A DNA stretch of 10,003 nucleotides from Sphingobacteriaceae bacterium (GTDB lineage Bacteria; Bacteroidota; Bacteroidia; Sphingobacteriales; Sphingobacteriaceae). Position 1 is the stretch's first letter, and the number at the start of each line of letters is the position of its first letter. Shown here in pieces: positions 1-7,963 of this stretch. The DNA lies in NCBI GenBank assembly GCA_025450155.1, contig JANWIB010000092.1, positions 1 through 10,003 on the forward strand. The letters are read 5' to 3'. The position numbers were made by a program, and so were the translations under genes. The notes under the pieces were generated by a model that saw only the letters and a program-made list of their open reading frames with translations, was not told where the DNA came from and did no database searches.

Positions 1-158
1 GATTTAAGGTAGCCCATTCAACGCCAGTTCCTGCTGCATTGGTAGTTAATACCTGATTGGCGGTTCCGGGTTGCAGGGTATTTAGATTTAATGTGGCCCA
101 TTCAACAGCGGTTCCTGCCGCATTGGTAGTTAGTACCTGATTAGCAGCGCCCTGCTGA
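1..158 (-). repeat. 84-bp tandem repeat inside the secreted protein gene
   Basis: The sequence starting GATTTAA at position 1 recurs at position 85 with only scattered substitutions, so the period is 84 bp, an exact 28 codons. The second copy loses similarity at about 155-158. Each unit encodes ANQVLTTNAAGT.VEWATLN followed by LNTLQPGT or similar. More copies probably lie beyond the left edge. Because the unit is a multiple of three, gain or loss of copies would keep the reading frame. Confidence 0.85.
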
Positions 159-664
159 ATTTTTTCTACAGTTACGGCTGAATTGGCAATGTTTGTAGTG
201 TTAACACTGCCGGGCCCAACCAAAGGTACCCCGGGTGGCCAAGTACCATCGGCGGCTTTAGGGCCAAAAAATGTGGTGGTACTGGTGTTAATATAGTAAT
301 CGCCCGGATTGCCAATAGCTCCAGGATCAGTGGTTCCATTTAAAATGGCTGTACTGGTACCACTGCCCCCCTGGCCAGGCAAACGAACCCACTTATCTTT
401 GAGCCAGATGTCGGCTGCCATTCTATCTTTATTATAGATTATCATACCCTCAATATCGGGTTGGGAAACACCATTCGTAGCTATGGCGTCTCTTTGAGCC
501 TCCGTTAACCTGGGTATAAGTAATCCCTTACTTGTAGAAGAGATGTCCACAGCCGCCTTTGGATTGGGGTTTGCGGTCCCTATACCTAAGGATCCTTCTT
601 GTGCCTGTAGATTTAAACAAACAGTTAAAAGAAATATAAATGAGAGAAAAAGATTGCGTACCAT
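1..664 (-). CDS. Secreted repeat-containing surface protein, N-terminal part (runs off the left edge)
   Basis: An open frame runs on the minus strand from an ATG at 664-662 to the window edge, giving 221 residues with no stop. It begins with a signal peptide (MVRNLFLSFIFLLTV, ending near LQAQ at residues 19-22). Next comes a block with LGIGTANPNPKAAVDIS, KGLLIPRLTEAQRDAI and EGMIIYNK, then DKWVRLPG. This is the pattern found in many Bacteroidota exported proteins of unknown function that recur with tail-fibre-like or collagen-like repeats. After a Gly/Thr/Asn-rich part (about residues 98-155) follows SVNTTNIANSAVTVEKI and then repeats built on ANQVLTTNAAGT.VEWATL. The frame is visibly richer in G+C than the flanking spacer. 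The family assignment rests on recognition of these motifs; the function is not known, and adhesion or surface display is only a guess. The C-terminal part, which would show a sorting or peptidase domain, is outside the window. Confidence 0.85.
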   Translation of the reverse strand, partial: MVRNLFLSFIFLLTVCLNLQAQEGSLGIGTANPNPKAAVDISSTSKGLLIPRLTEAQRDAIATNGVSQPDIEGMIIYNKDRMAADIWLKDKWVRLPGQGGSGTSTAILNGTTDPGAIGNPGDYYINTSTTTFFGPKAADGTWPPGVPLVGPGSVNTTNIANSAVTVEKIQQGAANQVLTTNAAGTAVEWATLNLNTLQPGTANQVLTTNAAGTGVEWATLN

Positions 665-752
665 GGGTTAATTCTTTTAGTATAGGTTACAACATAAGCC
701 CTTGTACGGAAATACTGAAAGTAATGTTTCAAAAAATAACGTGTATTTCACT

Positions 753-783
753 AATGTTAATAAAAACTACGAATGTTAATAAA
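753..783. promoter_or_regulatory. Pair of 12-bp direct repeats, possible regulator site
   Basis: AATGTTAATAAA occurs at 753-764 and again at 772-783, start to start 19 bp, which is close to two helical turns. The pair sits about 90-120 bp upstream of the ATG of the secreted repeat protein gene, a suitable distance for an activator site. Arrangement is seen directly; a regulatory role is inference, and chance similarity in AT-rich DNA is possible. Confidence 0.3.
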
Positions 784-1001
784 CTAAATACCGCCTGAAC
801 TTTGGCCTTCCCTTTAATTTATAATTAAAATCTAATCTATTGGAGGTACTTTAAGATAATAGTAACTGAGTAAAAGTTGGGGAAGCAAAAACGTGTTATA
901 TTTAACATGGTGTGCGATTAGATTTTCAACTTCAGTCATATATAGAACTAAATATGCATCACTCCATTTTATCCATAAAATGTTTATATCTTATTTTCTT
1001 C

Positions 1002-1029
1002 ATTACTTTTTGCTTGATCAAAAAGTAAT
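1002..1029. repeat. Perfect 10-bp inverted repeat with 8-nt loop
   Basis: ATTACTTTTT (1002-1011) and AAAAAGTAAT (1020-1029) are exact reverse complements around GCTTGATC. It lies about 104 nt past the stop of the TPR kinase gene, so it could act as a transcript-end hairpin, but no run of U follows it on the minus-strand transcript. The wording TTACTTTTTGCTTGATCA resembles an interspersed palindromic sequence I associate with Bacteroidota intergenic regions; that recollection is not verified here. Confidence 0.5.
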
Positions 1030-1132
1030 CAGTTAACATCGGGGAGCGGTTGAAATAAAAAAGCGAGCAAGATACGGGTCAAATATTTTGTTTTACAATG
1101 TCCTGCTTAATCAAACGACAATCCAATTTTTA

Positions 1133-4100
1133 CTAGTCATCAACCATCTCATCGAAGCTGGTTATGTGGTGATGTATTTTATGTATTATGGCATCTAATT
1201 GTTTGGAACTTAGATGTAATAACTTCAGGTATTCTTCAAACTCGACCTGATTGGAAGGTTCTTGCAAGAGTGTAACTAAACCCATAATTGAAGATAAGGG
1301 GCTCCGCACTTCATGAGAACTTATTCTGGCAATTTCTCTTAATGCTTCATTTTTATCCAGGATGAGTTGTTCTTTCTGTTTGCGATCTGTTACAACGGTT
1401 TGGATACTGACATATCCTATATTATTAAATAAGGGATCATAATAAGGTGTACAATTTATATGAGTCCAATATGGGTCTCCTGCTTTAGTATAATTAAGTA
1501 TTTCTACAGATACCGGTTCGTGTTTTTGCACATAATTATCTAAGGAATCTAATACTTCTTTGTTGGTGTCAGGCCCACCTAAAAAATCTCTTGGCCTAAT
1601 ACCTATAATTTCATTTAATTTATAGCCGGTATGCTTTTCAAACGCATTATTTACCCAAACTACTTTATCTTCATAATCTGTAATTACTACCAGGTTTGTA
1701 ACGTTGCGTGCTACTAAGGATAAACGGAACATTTCGGCCGAAGCATCTTTTCGCTCTTGAATATTTTCTATAACGCCAATCATTCTTAGAGGTGATCCTT
1801 CATCATCAAACAAAATCAAAGCACGATCCTGAACATACTTATATTTATTTTCGGAATTCCGAAAGCGATACTCGTAACGCCATGTGGATGATTTATCTTG
1901 GAGGGCTGCATATAAGCTTTCTTCGGCATTTTTAACATCGTGGGGATGAATCCGACTGCTACGCCAATTTAGATCGGTAGTTTGATCTGTATATCCAAAG
2001 TTTAAGAATAGCCCCTCGTTCCATATAATTGTACCATTTTTAATATCCAGATCATAAACTGTACCGTTAGTTACTTTGGCAAGTAACGCGTATTGATCTT
2101 GTGCTGATTGAGATTCGAGATCTTCTTCTAACGTATTTCTGCTCCTATTGTTTAGCAACGGTGTTTGATCTCTTTCTAAGCTTATATCTCGTTCTGGTAC
2201 TATTCCGGTAGCTACTCCAGCAGGCAGGGTGAAATAAAAAATGCTACCTTTTTGTACTTCGCTTTCGACCCATATGGTTCCTTGATGTTTTTCTATAAAA
2301 TCTTTACTAATTTGCAGGCCAATACCGGTACCTTTCTCATTATTAAGGCCTTTGGTTGTATAAAAGTCTCCATTAAATAAATATTGTTTCTGATTTTCAG
2401 ACAAGCCTATTCCTGTATCACTTACGGCAATCTCTAATAGATTGTTTTTCTTCTGGCATGAGAGCGAAATGGTTCCCCCCTCAGGTGTGAATTTTATTGC
2501 GTTACTCATCAGATTTCTAACAATTACCTTGGTCATTTCATAATCGGCATTGGCAAAATCTTCTGCAGTAATGGTATCTTTTATAGCAAGATTTTTATTA
2601 TTAATGGCATTTCTTTGATGATATATAACTTCGTTAAATACTTTTTTAATTGAAATTGGCCTTGAGTTTAATCTAAAGCCTTCCATTTGGCTTTTGGCCC
2701 AGATTAACAGGTTGTCCAGTAAAGCGTTTATATTACTTGCCTCTTTACTTATTTGCTTCAAAAGGAAACCAATGTCTTCCTTGGATAAAATATCTTCATC
2801 ATAAAGGTCAATCATGTTTCTAAATGAGGTAAAGGGGCTTCTAAGATCGTGAGCAATAACTGAAAATAGTTTATCTTTTATATTATTTAACTCTTCGACC
2901 TTATTTTTTTGTTGTTGTATCTGGATATATTGGAGTCCCTGCAAACGGTTTTTTTCTTTGATTGAGCGATTTTTTAAAATGAGGATTATTGAAAAAGCGA
3001 TTACTATGATCAGGGCCACAATTGTTGCGTATAACAATTGATTGTTTCTCTTTATTTCTGCCCACTTTAATAATTCATCTTTCTTAACCAGGTTGTTTTC
3101 AAGGTTTTTTTGGCGTTTTTCGATTTGCTCCAGGTTCTGTATAACGGCTTTTTCTGCTACTTCATTATGTAACAGTTTATTCAGACTATCGTGACTTCTT
3201 GCATAGTGTAAGGCTTCCGCATATTTGTGTTGTTGTTCTAACATCTCAGAATATGCCTGAAACAATTGTATTTGCTCTTGCTGTAGCTGTGATTTAAACG
3301 CTTTTTTTAAACCTTTATGGAAATATTGGTTGGATAATTTATAGTTTTTCTGATTTCCATAAATTACTCCTAGTAAACGGTAAGCATTGACCTCTGCTGG
3401 TGTATAACCTCTTTTTTGTGAAATATCAATCGATTTTTCGGCAAATTCTATTGCCTTACCATGCTCTTTCAATTCTTCGTAGGCAACTCCAATTTCATAG
3501 TAATTTTCTACCAGCCATTGATCATTTCCTTTTTTACGGCTTAATTCGGTAGACTTAAACAAATATGACAAGCCCTTATCGTATTGTTTTTGTTGGATAT
3601 AGAGCAATCCAAAATTATGAATAATGGCCGCGGAGAAACTTTTATCATTGGCTTTACCAATTGCATTTAAAGCCTTTTTAAATGCTTTTGAAGCATTTTC
3701 AATATCCGATAACCGAGCATAATTATTACCAATGGAATTATAGGCTCTGGCAATTAATTCAAAATTCTTTATTTTTTCGGCGGCTCTAATTGCTTCGATC
3801 TCGGCATTTAGTGCAAGGGCGGAATAATTTTGAAGGGAGAAAGAGACAGCTATTAAATGGTATGAAGTGGCTGTACCTTTAATGTAATTGAGTTTTTTAG
3901 AAAGATTTAGTGCCTGTTCGGCATATATTTTAGCCTTTGAAGGATCAATGGCAAAATTTTCGGTGGCAAGATTATTTAATAATTTAACCTTATTGGTATC
4001 ATTTGAAGCTACTTTTAACTTACTAAGTAAACTATCAACAATCTTATCCTGGGCTTTAATCTTTGTTAAAGAAATAAAAACCAGAAAAAGAAAAACGAAT

Positions 4101-4138
4101 ACATATAGGGGACTCCGCTCTGAAAAAACTTTTATCAT
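1133..4138 (-). CDS. TPR-containing hybrid sensor histidine kinase with C-terminal PAS-PAS-DHp extension
   Basis: This 1001-residue membrane protein should autophosphorylate on histidine and signal to a response regulator not encoded here. Residues 11-30 form a signal sequence or first membrane helix. Residues about 45-325 are TPR-like helical repeats, presumably periplasmic. A coiled coil (about 328-360) leads to a membrane helix at 368-388 and a second coiled coil (389-420). The kinase core is complete: H-box with His430 (SVIAHDLRSPF), N-box NLMSNAIKF with Asn546, G1 box DTGIG 574-578, and G2 box GTGIGL 603-608, ending near FYFTLP at 634-639. Unusually, a linker is followed by a PAS_3-like domain (about 684-796, with RIHPHDV and EYRFR), a second PAS domain (about 800-920, with GIRPRDFLGG), and another H-box, ISSHEVRSPLSSIMGL with His942. 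The protein stops about 60 residues later, without a second ATPase domain. No receiver domain is present. The ATG at 4138 is preceded by a weak AGGA. Upstream spacing of 124 bp to the asparaginase gene allows its own promoter. Confidence 0.93.
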   Translation of the reverse strand: MIKVFSERSPLYVFVFLFLVFISLTKIKAQDKIVDSLLSKLKVASNDTNKVKLLNNLATENFAIDPSKAKIYAEQALNLSKKLNYIKGTATSYHLIAVSFSLQNYSALALNAEIEAIRAAEKIKNFELIARAYNSIGNNYARLSDIENASKAFKKALNAIGKANDKSFSAAIIHNFGLLYIQQKQYDKGLSYLFKSTELSRKKGNDQWLVENYYEIGVAYEELKEHGKAIEFAEKSIDISQKRGYTPAEVNAYRLLGVIYGNQKNYKLSNQYFHKGLKKAFKSQLQQEQIQLFQAYSEMLEQQHKYAEALHYARSHDSLNKLLHNEVAEKAVIQNLEQIEKRQKNLENNLVKKDELLKWAEIKRNNQLLYATIVALIIVIAFSIILILKNRSIKEKNRLQGLQYIQIQQQKNKVEELNNIKDKLFSVIAHDLRSPFTSFRNMIDLYDEDILSKEDIGFLLKQISKEASNINALLDNLLIWAKSQMEGFRLNSRPISIKKVFNEVIYHQRNAINNKNLAIKDTITAEDFANADYEMTKVIVRNLMSNAIKFTPEGGTISLSCQKKNNLLEIAVSDTGIGLSENQKQYLFNGDFYTTKGLNNEKGTGIGLQISKDFIEKHQGTIWVESEVQKGSIFYFTLPAGVATGIVPERDISLERDQTPLLNNRSRNTLEEDLESQSAQDQYALLAKVTNGTVYDLDIKNGTIIWNEGLFLNFGYTDQTTDLNWRSSRIHPHDVKNAEESLYAALQDKSSTWRYEYRFRNSENKYKYVQDRALILFDDEGSPLRMIGVIENIQERKDASAEMFRLSLVARNVTNLVVITDYEDKVVWVNNAFEKHTGYKLNEIIGIRPRDFLGGPDTNKEVLDSLDNYVQKHEPVSVEILNYTKAGDPYWTHINCTPYYDPLFNNIGYVSIQTVVTDRKQKEQLILDKNEALREIARISSHEVRSPLSSIMGLVTLLQEPSNQVEFEEYLKLLHLSSKQLDAIIHKIHHHITSFDEMVDD

Positions 4139-4192
4139 TATCCTAACGGGAAAAAGGGTTATACGGGAAGAGGGATAAGAAGTTTAAATTTT

Positions 4193-4226
4193 TAACATAA
4201 ATTAAATTTTAAGTTGATTTATGTTA
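4193..4226. promoter_or_regulatory. Perfect 10-bp inverted repeat between asparaginase and kinase genes
   Basis: TAACATAAAT (4193-4202) and ATTTATGTTA (4217-4226) are exact reverse complements around a 14-nt spacer. The repeat lies 55-88 bp upstream of the kinase ATG and 37-70 bp past the asparaginase stop. It could be an operator of the kinase gene or a weak hairpin ending the asparaginase transcript; the AT-only stem and the lack of a clean U run argue against an efficient intrinsic terminator. No promoter boxes could be placed confidently in this spacer. Confidence 0.4.
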
Positions 4227-4262
4227 TAACTCTTTGATTAACAATAGAAAATGAACTTGTTT

Positions 4263-5300
4263 TTAATCCTTATAAATCCGTACTTCAATTTTCCCAGCCT
4301 CAGTTATAGCCCCACGAAACATCCCTTCGGTATTAAAAGGCATGGCCATATTGCCGTTTTTATCTAAGGCAATTATTCCCCCATCTCCACCCAATTTTCC
4401 TACCTTATTAATAACCATCCGGCTGGCTTCTTTTACCGAAAAGCCTTTATATTCTATTAATGCCGAAACATCATAAGCTACTACATTTCTGATAAAAAAT
4501 TCGCCCCAACCGGTTGCTGAAACAGCTACTGTATTATTATTTGCATAGGTACCGGCTCCGATTATAGGTGAATCTCCCACGCGACCAAACTTTTTATTAG
4601 TCATCCCTCCGGTAGATGTACCAGCAGCTAAATTTCCTTTAGAATCAAGCGCTATGGCCCCTACTGTACCAAATTTATTATCTTTATTTTCTATGCCTAA
4701 TTTTAAAGATTTTTCATCGGCCTTGTCCTGATTCTTTTTAATTGAATCTTCTTTCCATATTTTTTGCAAGCTATTCCAGCGGTCTGGTGTGTAGAAATAA
4801 GAGGGATCTACTATTTCTAAACCTACTTCTTTTGCAAACTTCTCTGCTCCTTTGCCAATCATCATTACATGTTCAGATTTTTCCATCACAGCCCTTGCCG
4901 CACTAATCGGGTTGCGAATAGTTGTTACCCCGGCAACGGCTCCTGCTGCAAGATTTTTTCCATCCATTATAGAAGCGTCTAATTCATTTCTGCCATCATT
5001 AGTAAAGACCGCACCTTTTCCGGCATTAAATAAGGGAGAGTCTTCTAATACACGAATGGCTGCTTCTACGGCGTCAAGACTGGATTTATTGGCTTTTAAA
5101 AGATTATACCCGGCTTTTATTGCTTCGATTAAGGCAACCCGATAGGCTTCTTCCTTCTCGGCCGTCATGTTTTTTTTAAGAATAGTGCCGGCACCTCCAT
5201 GTACTACCAGTATGTATTTTTGGTTCACCTGTTGTGAATAGGCATCAAAAGAAATTATTGTAATTAAGAACACCGAAATAATTAATTGTAAAGTTTTCAT
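4263..5300 (-). CDS. Exported isoaspartyl peptidase / L-asparaginase (Ntn hydrolase, plant type)
   Basis: The enzyme removes isoaspartyl residues from beta-aspartyl dipeptides and hydrolyses L-asparagine after self-cleavage into alpha and beta chains. From the ATG at 5300 it has 345 residues. A signal peptide (MKTLQLIISVFLITIISFDAYSQQ) predicts export, probably to the periplasm. HGGAGT lies at residues 34-39. The nucleophile should be Thr212 in FGTVGAIALD, which becomes the N-terminus of the beta chain. Further matches to the E. coli IaaA active site keep a constant offset: Thr230 in TSTGGMTNK, Arg240 and Asp243 in GRVGDSP, and Thr263 and Gly266 in TGWGE. The C-terminal FNTEGM block is also present, so the protein looks intact and active. 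An in-frame ATG at 5339 would add 13 residues before the signal peptide; I prefer 5300 because the signal peptide then begins normally and the earlier ATG lies inside an inverted repeat. It follows the ABC permease gene on the same strand. Confidence 0.93.
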   Translation of the reverse strand: MKTLQLIISVFLITIISFDAYSQQVNQKYILVVHGGAGTILKKNMTAEKEEAYRVALIEAIKAGYNLLKANKSSLDAVEAAIRVLEDSPLFNAGKGAVFTNDGRNELDASIMDGKNLAAGAVAGVTTIRNPISAARAVMEKSEHVMMIGKGAEKFAKEVGLEIVDPSYFYTPDRWNSLQKIWKEDSIKKNQDKADEKSLKLGIENKDNKFGTVGAIALDSKGNLAAGTSTGGMTNKKFGRVGDSPIIGAGTYANNNTVAVSATGWGEFFIRNVVAYDVSALIEYKGFSVKEASRMVINKVGKLGGDGGIIALDKNGNMAMPFNTEGMFRGAITEAGKIEVRIYKD

Positions 5301-5334
5301 TAGCTTAAATTGTTTTTTAAATGGTGATGAAGCT

Positions 5335-5386
5335 ATCATGTGCCGGCCGTTTTATTCGTTTCGGTTTGTATATCGCGGCACATGAT
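5335..5386. repeat. Perfect 11-bp inverted repeat with 30-nt spacer
   Basis: ATCATGTGCCG (5335-5345) pairs exactly with CGGCACATGAT (5376-5386). It fills most of the gap between the permease stop (5417) and the asparaginase start (5300). A long-loop hairpin in the transcript or a paired protein-binding site are both possible. No U run follows on the minus strand, so a standard intrinsic terminator is not supported. The arms overlap the alternative asparaginase ATG at 5339. Confidence 0.5.
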
Positions 5387-5416
5387 GGTTTCATCTTATT
5401 TAATTTATGGCGCTGT

Positions 5417-7963
5417 TTAAACATCCTGTCTAAGGATCTCTAATGGAGGCCTGTTTAATATTCCCCGACTGTTAACTAATCCTATTATAACGGTAAGTGC
5501 GGAAATAGACAGAAATAGAATGAGTACAGGTATAAATGAAGGTGAAAAGGCTGTTTCAAAGCTATATTTAGCTAAAATCCAACTACCAATTATAGAAAGT
5601 ATTATACCCGTAGCGGAGGCCAATGCCCCTAAAAAGAAGTATTCTATAGCTGTAATCATTAAAATTTGTTTCCGGCTGGCTCCTATGGTTCGTAACAAAA
5701 CACTTTCCTGAATACGTTGGTATTTACTGATCAAAACAGAGGCAATGAGTACTATCAATCCGGTAATCATACTAAAAGCTCCCATAAACCGGATAATGAA
5801 TGCGATTTTATCTAAAAGATCATCTAATACGTTTAATACCAGGTCCAAATCAATTATAGAAACATTCGGGAAGGCTCGTACAACGGCTTGTTGAAAGAAT
5901 GCTGATGCCTGGCTGGAGGGCACACGGGTAACGAGTACATGAAACTGTGGTGCATCTTCTAATATTCCTTTAGGAAAAACTACCCTAAAATTAGTTTGAA
6001 TTCTATTCCAATCTACTTCGCGGAAACTTCCAACTACTGTAGGTATTAGGGCTCCCTGTACATTAAATAGTATTTTATCTCCTATATCGACATGTATTCG
6101 TTTGGCATAACCTTCTTCGATCGAAATATAGATTGTACCATCAGAAGAAACATTGCCCTGCCACTTCCCAGATGTAATTCTTTCTGTATTGGTAAGTGAA
6201 TCGCGAAAGGTTACCCGCAATTCTGAGTTAAGTGCACGACTGTATGTTGCAAGCGCACTATCTTTTTTCACGTCAAGTGCATTTTTACCGTTTATCTCCT
6301 CTATCCGCATAGTCACTATGGGTACCTGCTGAATAATGGGTAAATGTTGTTGCCGGGTTAAACGGGCAATGGCCTCTTTCTGATTGGTTTGAATATCAAA
6401 AAGTACCATATTGGGTTGATTGCCACTGGCAGATAAGGTTACCCTGTTCATTAAAATATCCTGCACAAAGAACAGGGTTGCAATAAGTGTGGTTCCTAAA
6501 CCGATAGAAACCATTAGGATTAAGGTTTGATTTTGTGGACGGAATAAATTAGCCAGGCCCTGACGCCATAAATAACTCCATGTAGAAGGAAAATAGCGAT
6601 GGATTGACCACCTAATTAACCATGCAATGGCCGATAAAACTAAAAAAGTGGCAAGAATACCTGCTGTAAAATATAATGCCAGGGGTAAACTATTTAACTG
6701 AAAATAGGCAAAGCCTGTTACAAACAAGAGGATACTAAAATAAACTATCCATTTTAAAGGATCACGAAAGAGCCGGATTTCCTGAAAAGATAGACGTAAC
6801 GTATTTAAGGGCGAAATATTACGGATAGCGATTAGGGGTAACAGGGCAAACAGCAGCGAAATAGTAACTCCTAAGGCTAAGCCTTGCAGCATTGCAAGCC
6901 ATGAAATATTTGCTGTAATTTCGAGGGGTAGCAAATCTTTTAATACCATTGGCAAAGCTTGCTGAATCAGGGTGCCCAAAACAGCGCCTATAAAAGCACC
7001 AATGATTCCCAGGCTCATAATCTGAATAAGGTAAATTAAAAAGGCCTGAGATGAGGTAACTCCCAAACAACGTAAAATAGCTATGGCTTCTATTTTCTCT
7101 CTTACATAAATATGAATGGCGCTGGCAACTCCTATACAGCCTAGTAAAAGGGCGACAAACCCTACCAGAGAGAGAAAATCAGTTAAATCCTGGAACGACC
7201 TTCCGGTATCTCTTTTTTTTGATTCGACCGTTTGATAGTCTATCCCTGCTTTTTCAAGTCGTGGTTCAATATGCTTTACTGATTTCTCTACGTCAGCGGG
7301 CTTATTGTATTTGTAGTAAAAATTATAATTAATCCGGCTGCCTTTTTGTGATAAGCCGGTTTGTTCTAAATAGCGCAGAGGTATGTATACAATTGGCGCA
7401 ATAGAAGTAACAATGCCTGTTTGGCCCGGGACTTTATTTACTATGCCGACAATGGTAAAGGTTACTTTGCCTACTTTAATTTGATCGCCAACTCTGGAAT
7501 TAAATTGAAGCATTAGGGTTTTATCTACCAACGCTTGCTGCTTATTTCTAAATGCTGCCGCTGCTTTGAGGGGTATAGTTTCTATCGTTCCATAATATGG
7601 AAAATTGCCTTCAATAGCTCTGATTTGAACTAACCGGGTGCCCTTGTTTCGAGGAAAATAAATCATGGAGGCAAAACTTTGCTCCTTGGATTGTTGGTTT
7701 CCTAATGAATCCAACAGCTTTTGCAAATCCGGGCTTACTTTTTTATTTGTAGATATGACAAGATCAGCTCCAATTAGTGTTGCGGCTTGTTTATCAATAT
7801 CCTGGCGTAAATTGTGTCCAAAGGAATAAATGGCAACCAAAGCCGCTATACCCATAATAATGGAGGAAGTAAAAAGAAACAACCGGGGGCGATTCCGGCG
7901 GCTATCTCTCCAGGCCATTTTAAAAAGCCAGGATACTTTTACAGGGCTTTCTAAAATCCTCAT
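5417..7963 (-). CDS. ybbP: ABC transporter permease with two FtsX domains, YbbP type
   Basis: This 848-residue inner-membrane protein is the permease partner of the ATPase encoded just upstream. A cytoplasmic start with KMAWRDSRRNRPRL leads into a first helix (about 27-48), then a periplasmic MacB-PCD-like region (about 50-255). The first FtsX domain has helices at about 263-285, 305-335 and 353-380 and the coupling segment YVREKIEAIAILRCLG. Two central helices (about 405-425 and 428-450) and another at about 478-500 precede a second periplasmic region (about 502-715), and the second FtsX domain with SKYQRIQESVLLRTIGASR fills about 720-840. The segment SFREVDWNRIQTNFRVVFP (646-664) matches the YbbP subfamily motif around 'VDW...NF...FP', which sets it apart from LolC/E and MacB, as does the duplicated layout. 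E. coli YbbP has about 800 residues, so the length fits. The start ATG overlaps the ATPase stop as ATGA, so the two genes are co-translated. The substrate is unknown; an envelope or lipid-related role is suggested only by context. Confidence 0.9.
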   Translation of the reverse strand: MRILESPVKVSWLFKMAWRDSRRNRPRLFLFTSSIIMGIAALVAIYSFGHNLRQDIDKQAATLIGADLVISTNKKVSPDLQKLLDSLGNQQSKEQSFASMIYFPRNKGTRLVQIRAIEGNFPYYGTIETIPLKAAAAFRNKQQALVDKTLMLQFNSRVGDQIKVGKVTFTIVGIVNKVPGQTGIVTSIAPIVYIPLRYLEQTGLSQKGSRINYNFYYKYNKPADVEKSVKHIEPRLEKAGIDYQTVESKKRDTGRSFQDLTDFLSLVGFVALLLGCIGVASAIHIYVREKIEAIAILRCLGVTSSQAFLIYLIQIMSLGIIGAFIGAVLGTLIQQALPMVLKDLLPLEITANISWLAMLQGLALGVTISLLFALLPLIAIRNISPLNTLRLSFQEIRLFRDPLKWIVYFSILLFVTGFAYFQLNSLPLALYFTAGILATFLVLSAIAWLIRWSIHRYFPSTWSYLWRQGLANLFRPQNQTLILMVSIGLGTTLIATLFFVQDILMNRVTLSASGNQPNMVLFDIQTNQKEAIARLTRQQHLPIIQQVPIVTMRIEEINGKNALDVKKDSALATYSRALNSELRVTFRDSLTNTERITSGKWQGNVSSDGTIYISIEEGYAKRIHVDIGDKILFNVQGALIPTVVGSFREVDWNRIQTNFRVVFPKGILEDAPQFHVLVTRVPSSQASAFFQQAVVRAFPNVSIIDLDLVLNVLDDLLDKIAFIIRFMGAFSMITGLIVLIASVLISKYQRIQESVLLRTIGASRKQILMITAIEYFFLGALASATGIILSIIGSWILAKYSFETAFSPSFIPVLILFLSISALTVIIGLVNSRGILNRPPLEILRQDV

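Larger units (their letters stand above)
665..1132. other. AT-rich intergenic region of 468 bp
   Basis: This spacer lies between the start of the secreted repeat protein gene (664) and the stop of the TPR histidine kinase gene (1133), both on the minus strand, so it must hold the promoter of the former and the transcript end of the latter. I see a 12-bp direct repeat (753-783) and a perfect inverted repeat (1002-1029), listed separately. No convincing Bacteroidota promoter (TTTG, about 19 bp, TAnnTTTG) could be placed, and no credible gene was found on either strand. Confidence 0.6.

Noticed and set aside
1..664. Prophage tail-fibre gene as evidence of a prophage
   Set aside because: The protein has a signal peptide and the Bacteroidota secreted-protein block, and no phage gene is nearby in the window.
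954..1028. Short plus-strand frame encoding a hydrophobic peptide of about 24 residues (MHHSILSIKCLYLIFF...)
   Set aside because: It is too short, has no ribosome-binding signal, is rich in AT-driven hydrophobic codons, and ends inside the palindrome; nothing supports translation.
1002..1029. Intrinsic terminator for the TPR kinase gene
   Set aside because: The stem is perfect, but its transcript is followed by GAAGAAAATAAG rather than a U run, and it is about 100 nt from the stop codon.
3888..4178. Plus-strand frame opposite the N-terminus of the TPR kinase
   Set aside because: It is antisense to a clear coding region, has no recognisable motif and arises from the codon pattern of the real gene. 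The same holds for antisense or out-of-frame stretches at 4852-5145, 5520-5711, 6819-7070, 8036-8242 and 8112-8315.
5301..5339. Thirteen-residue extension of the asparaginase from the ATG at 5339
   Set aside because: It would put MIASSPFKKQFKL in front of a complete signal peptide, and its ATG is part of an inverted repeat. It cannot be fully excluded.
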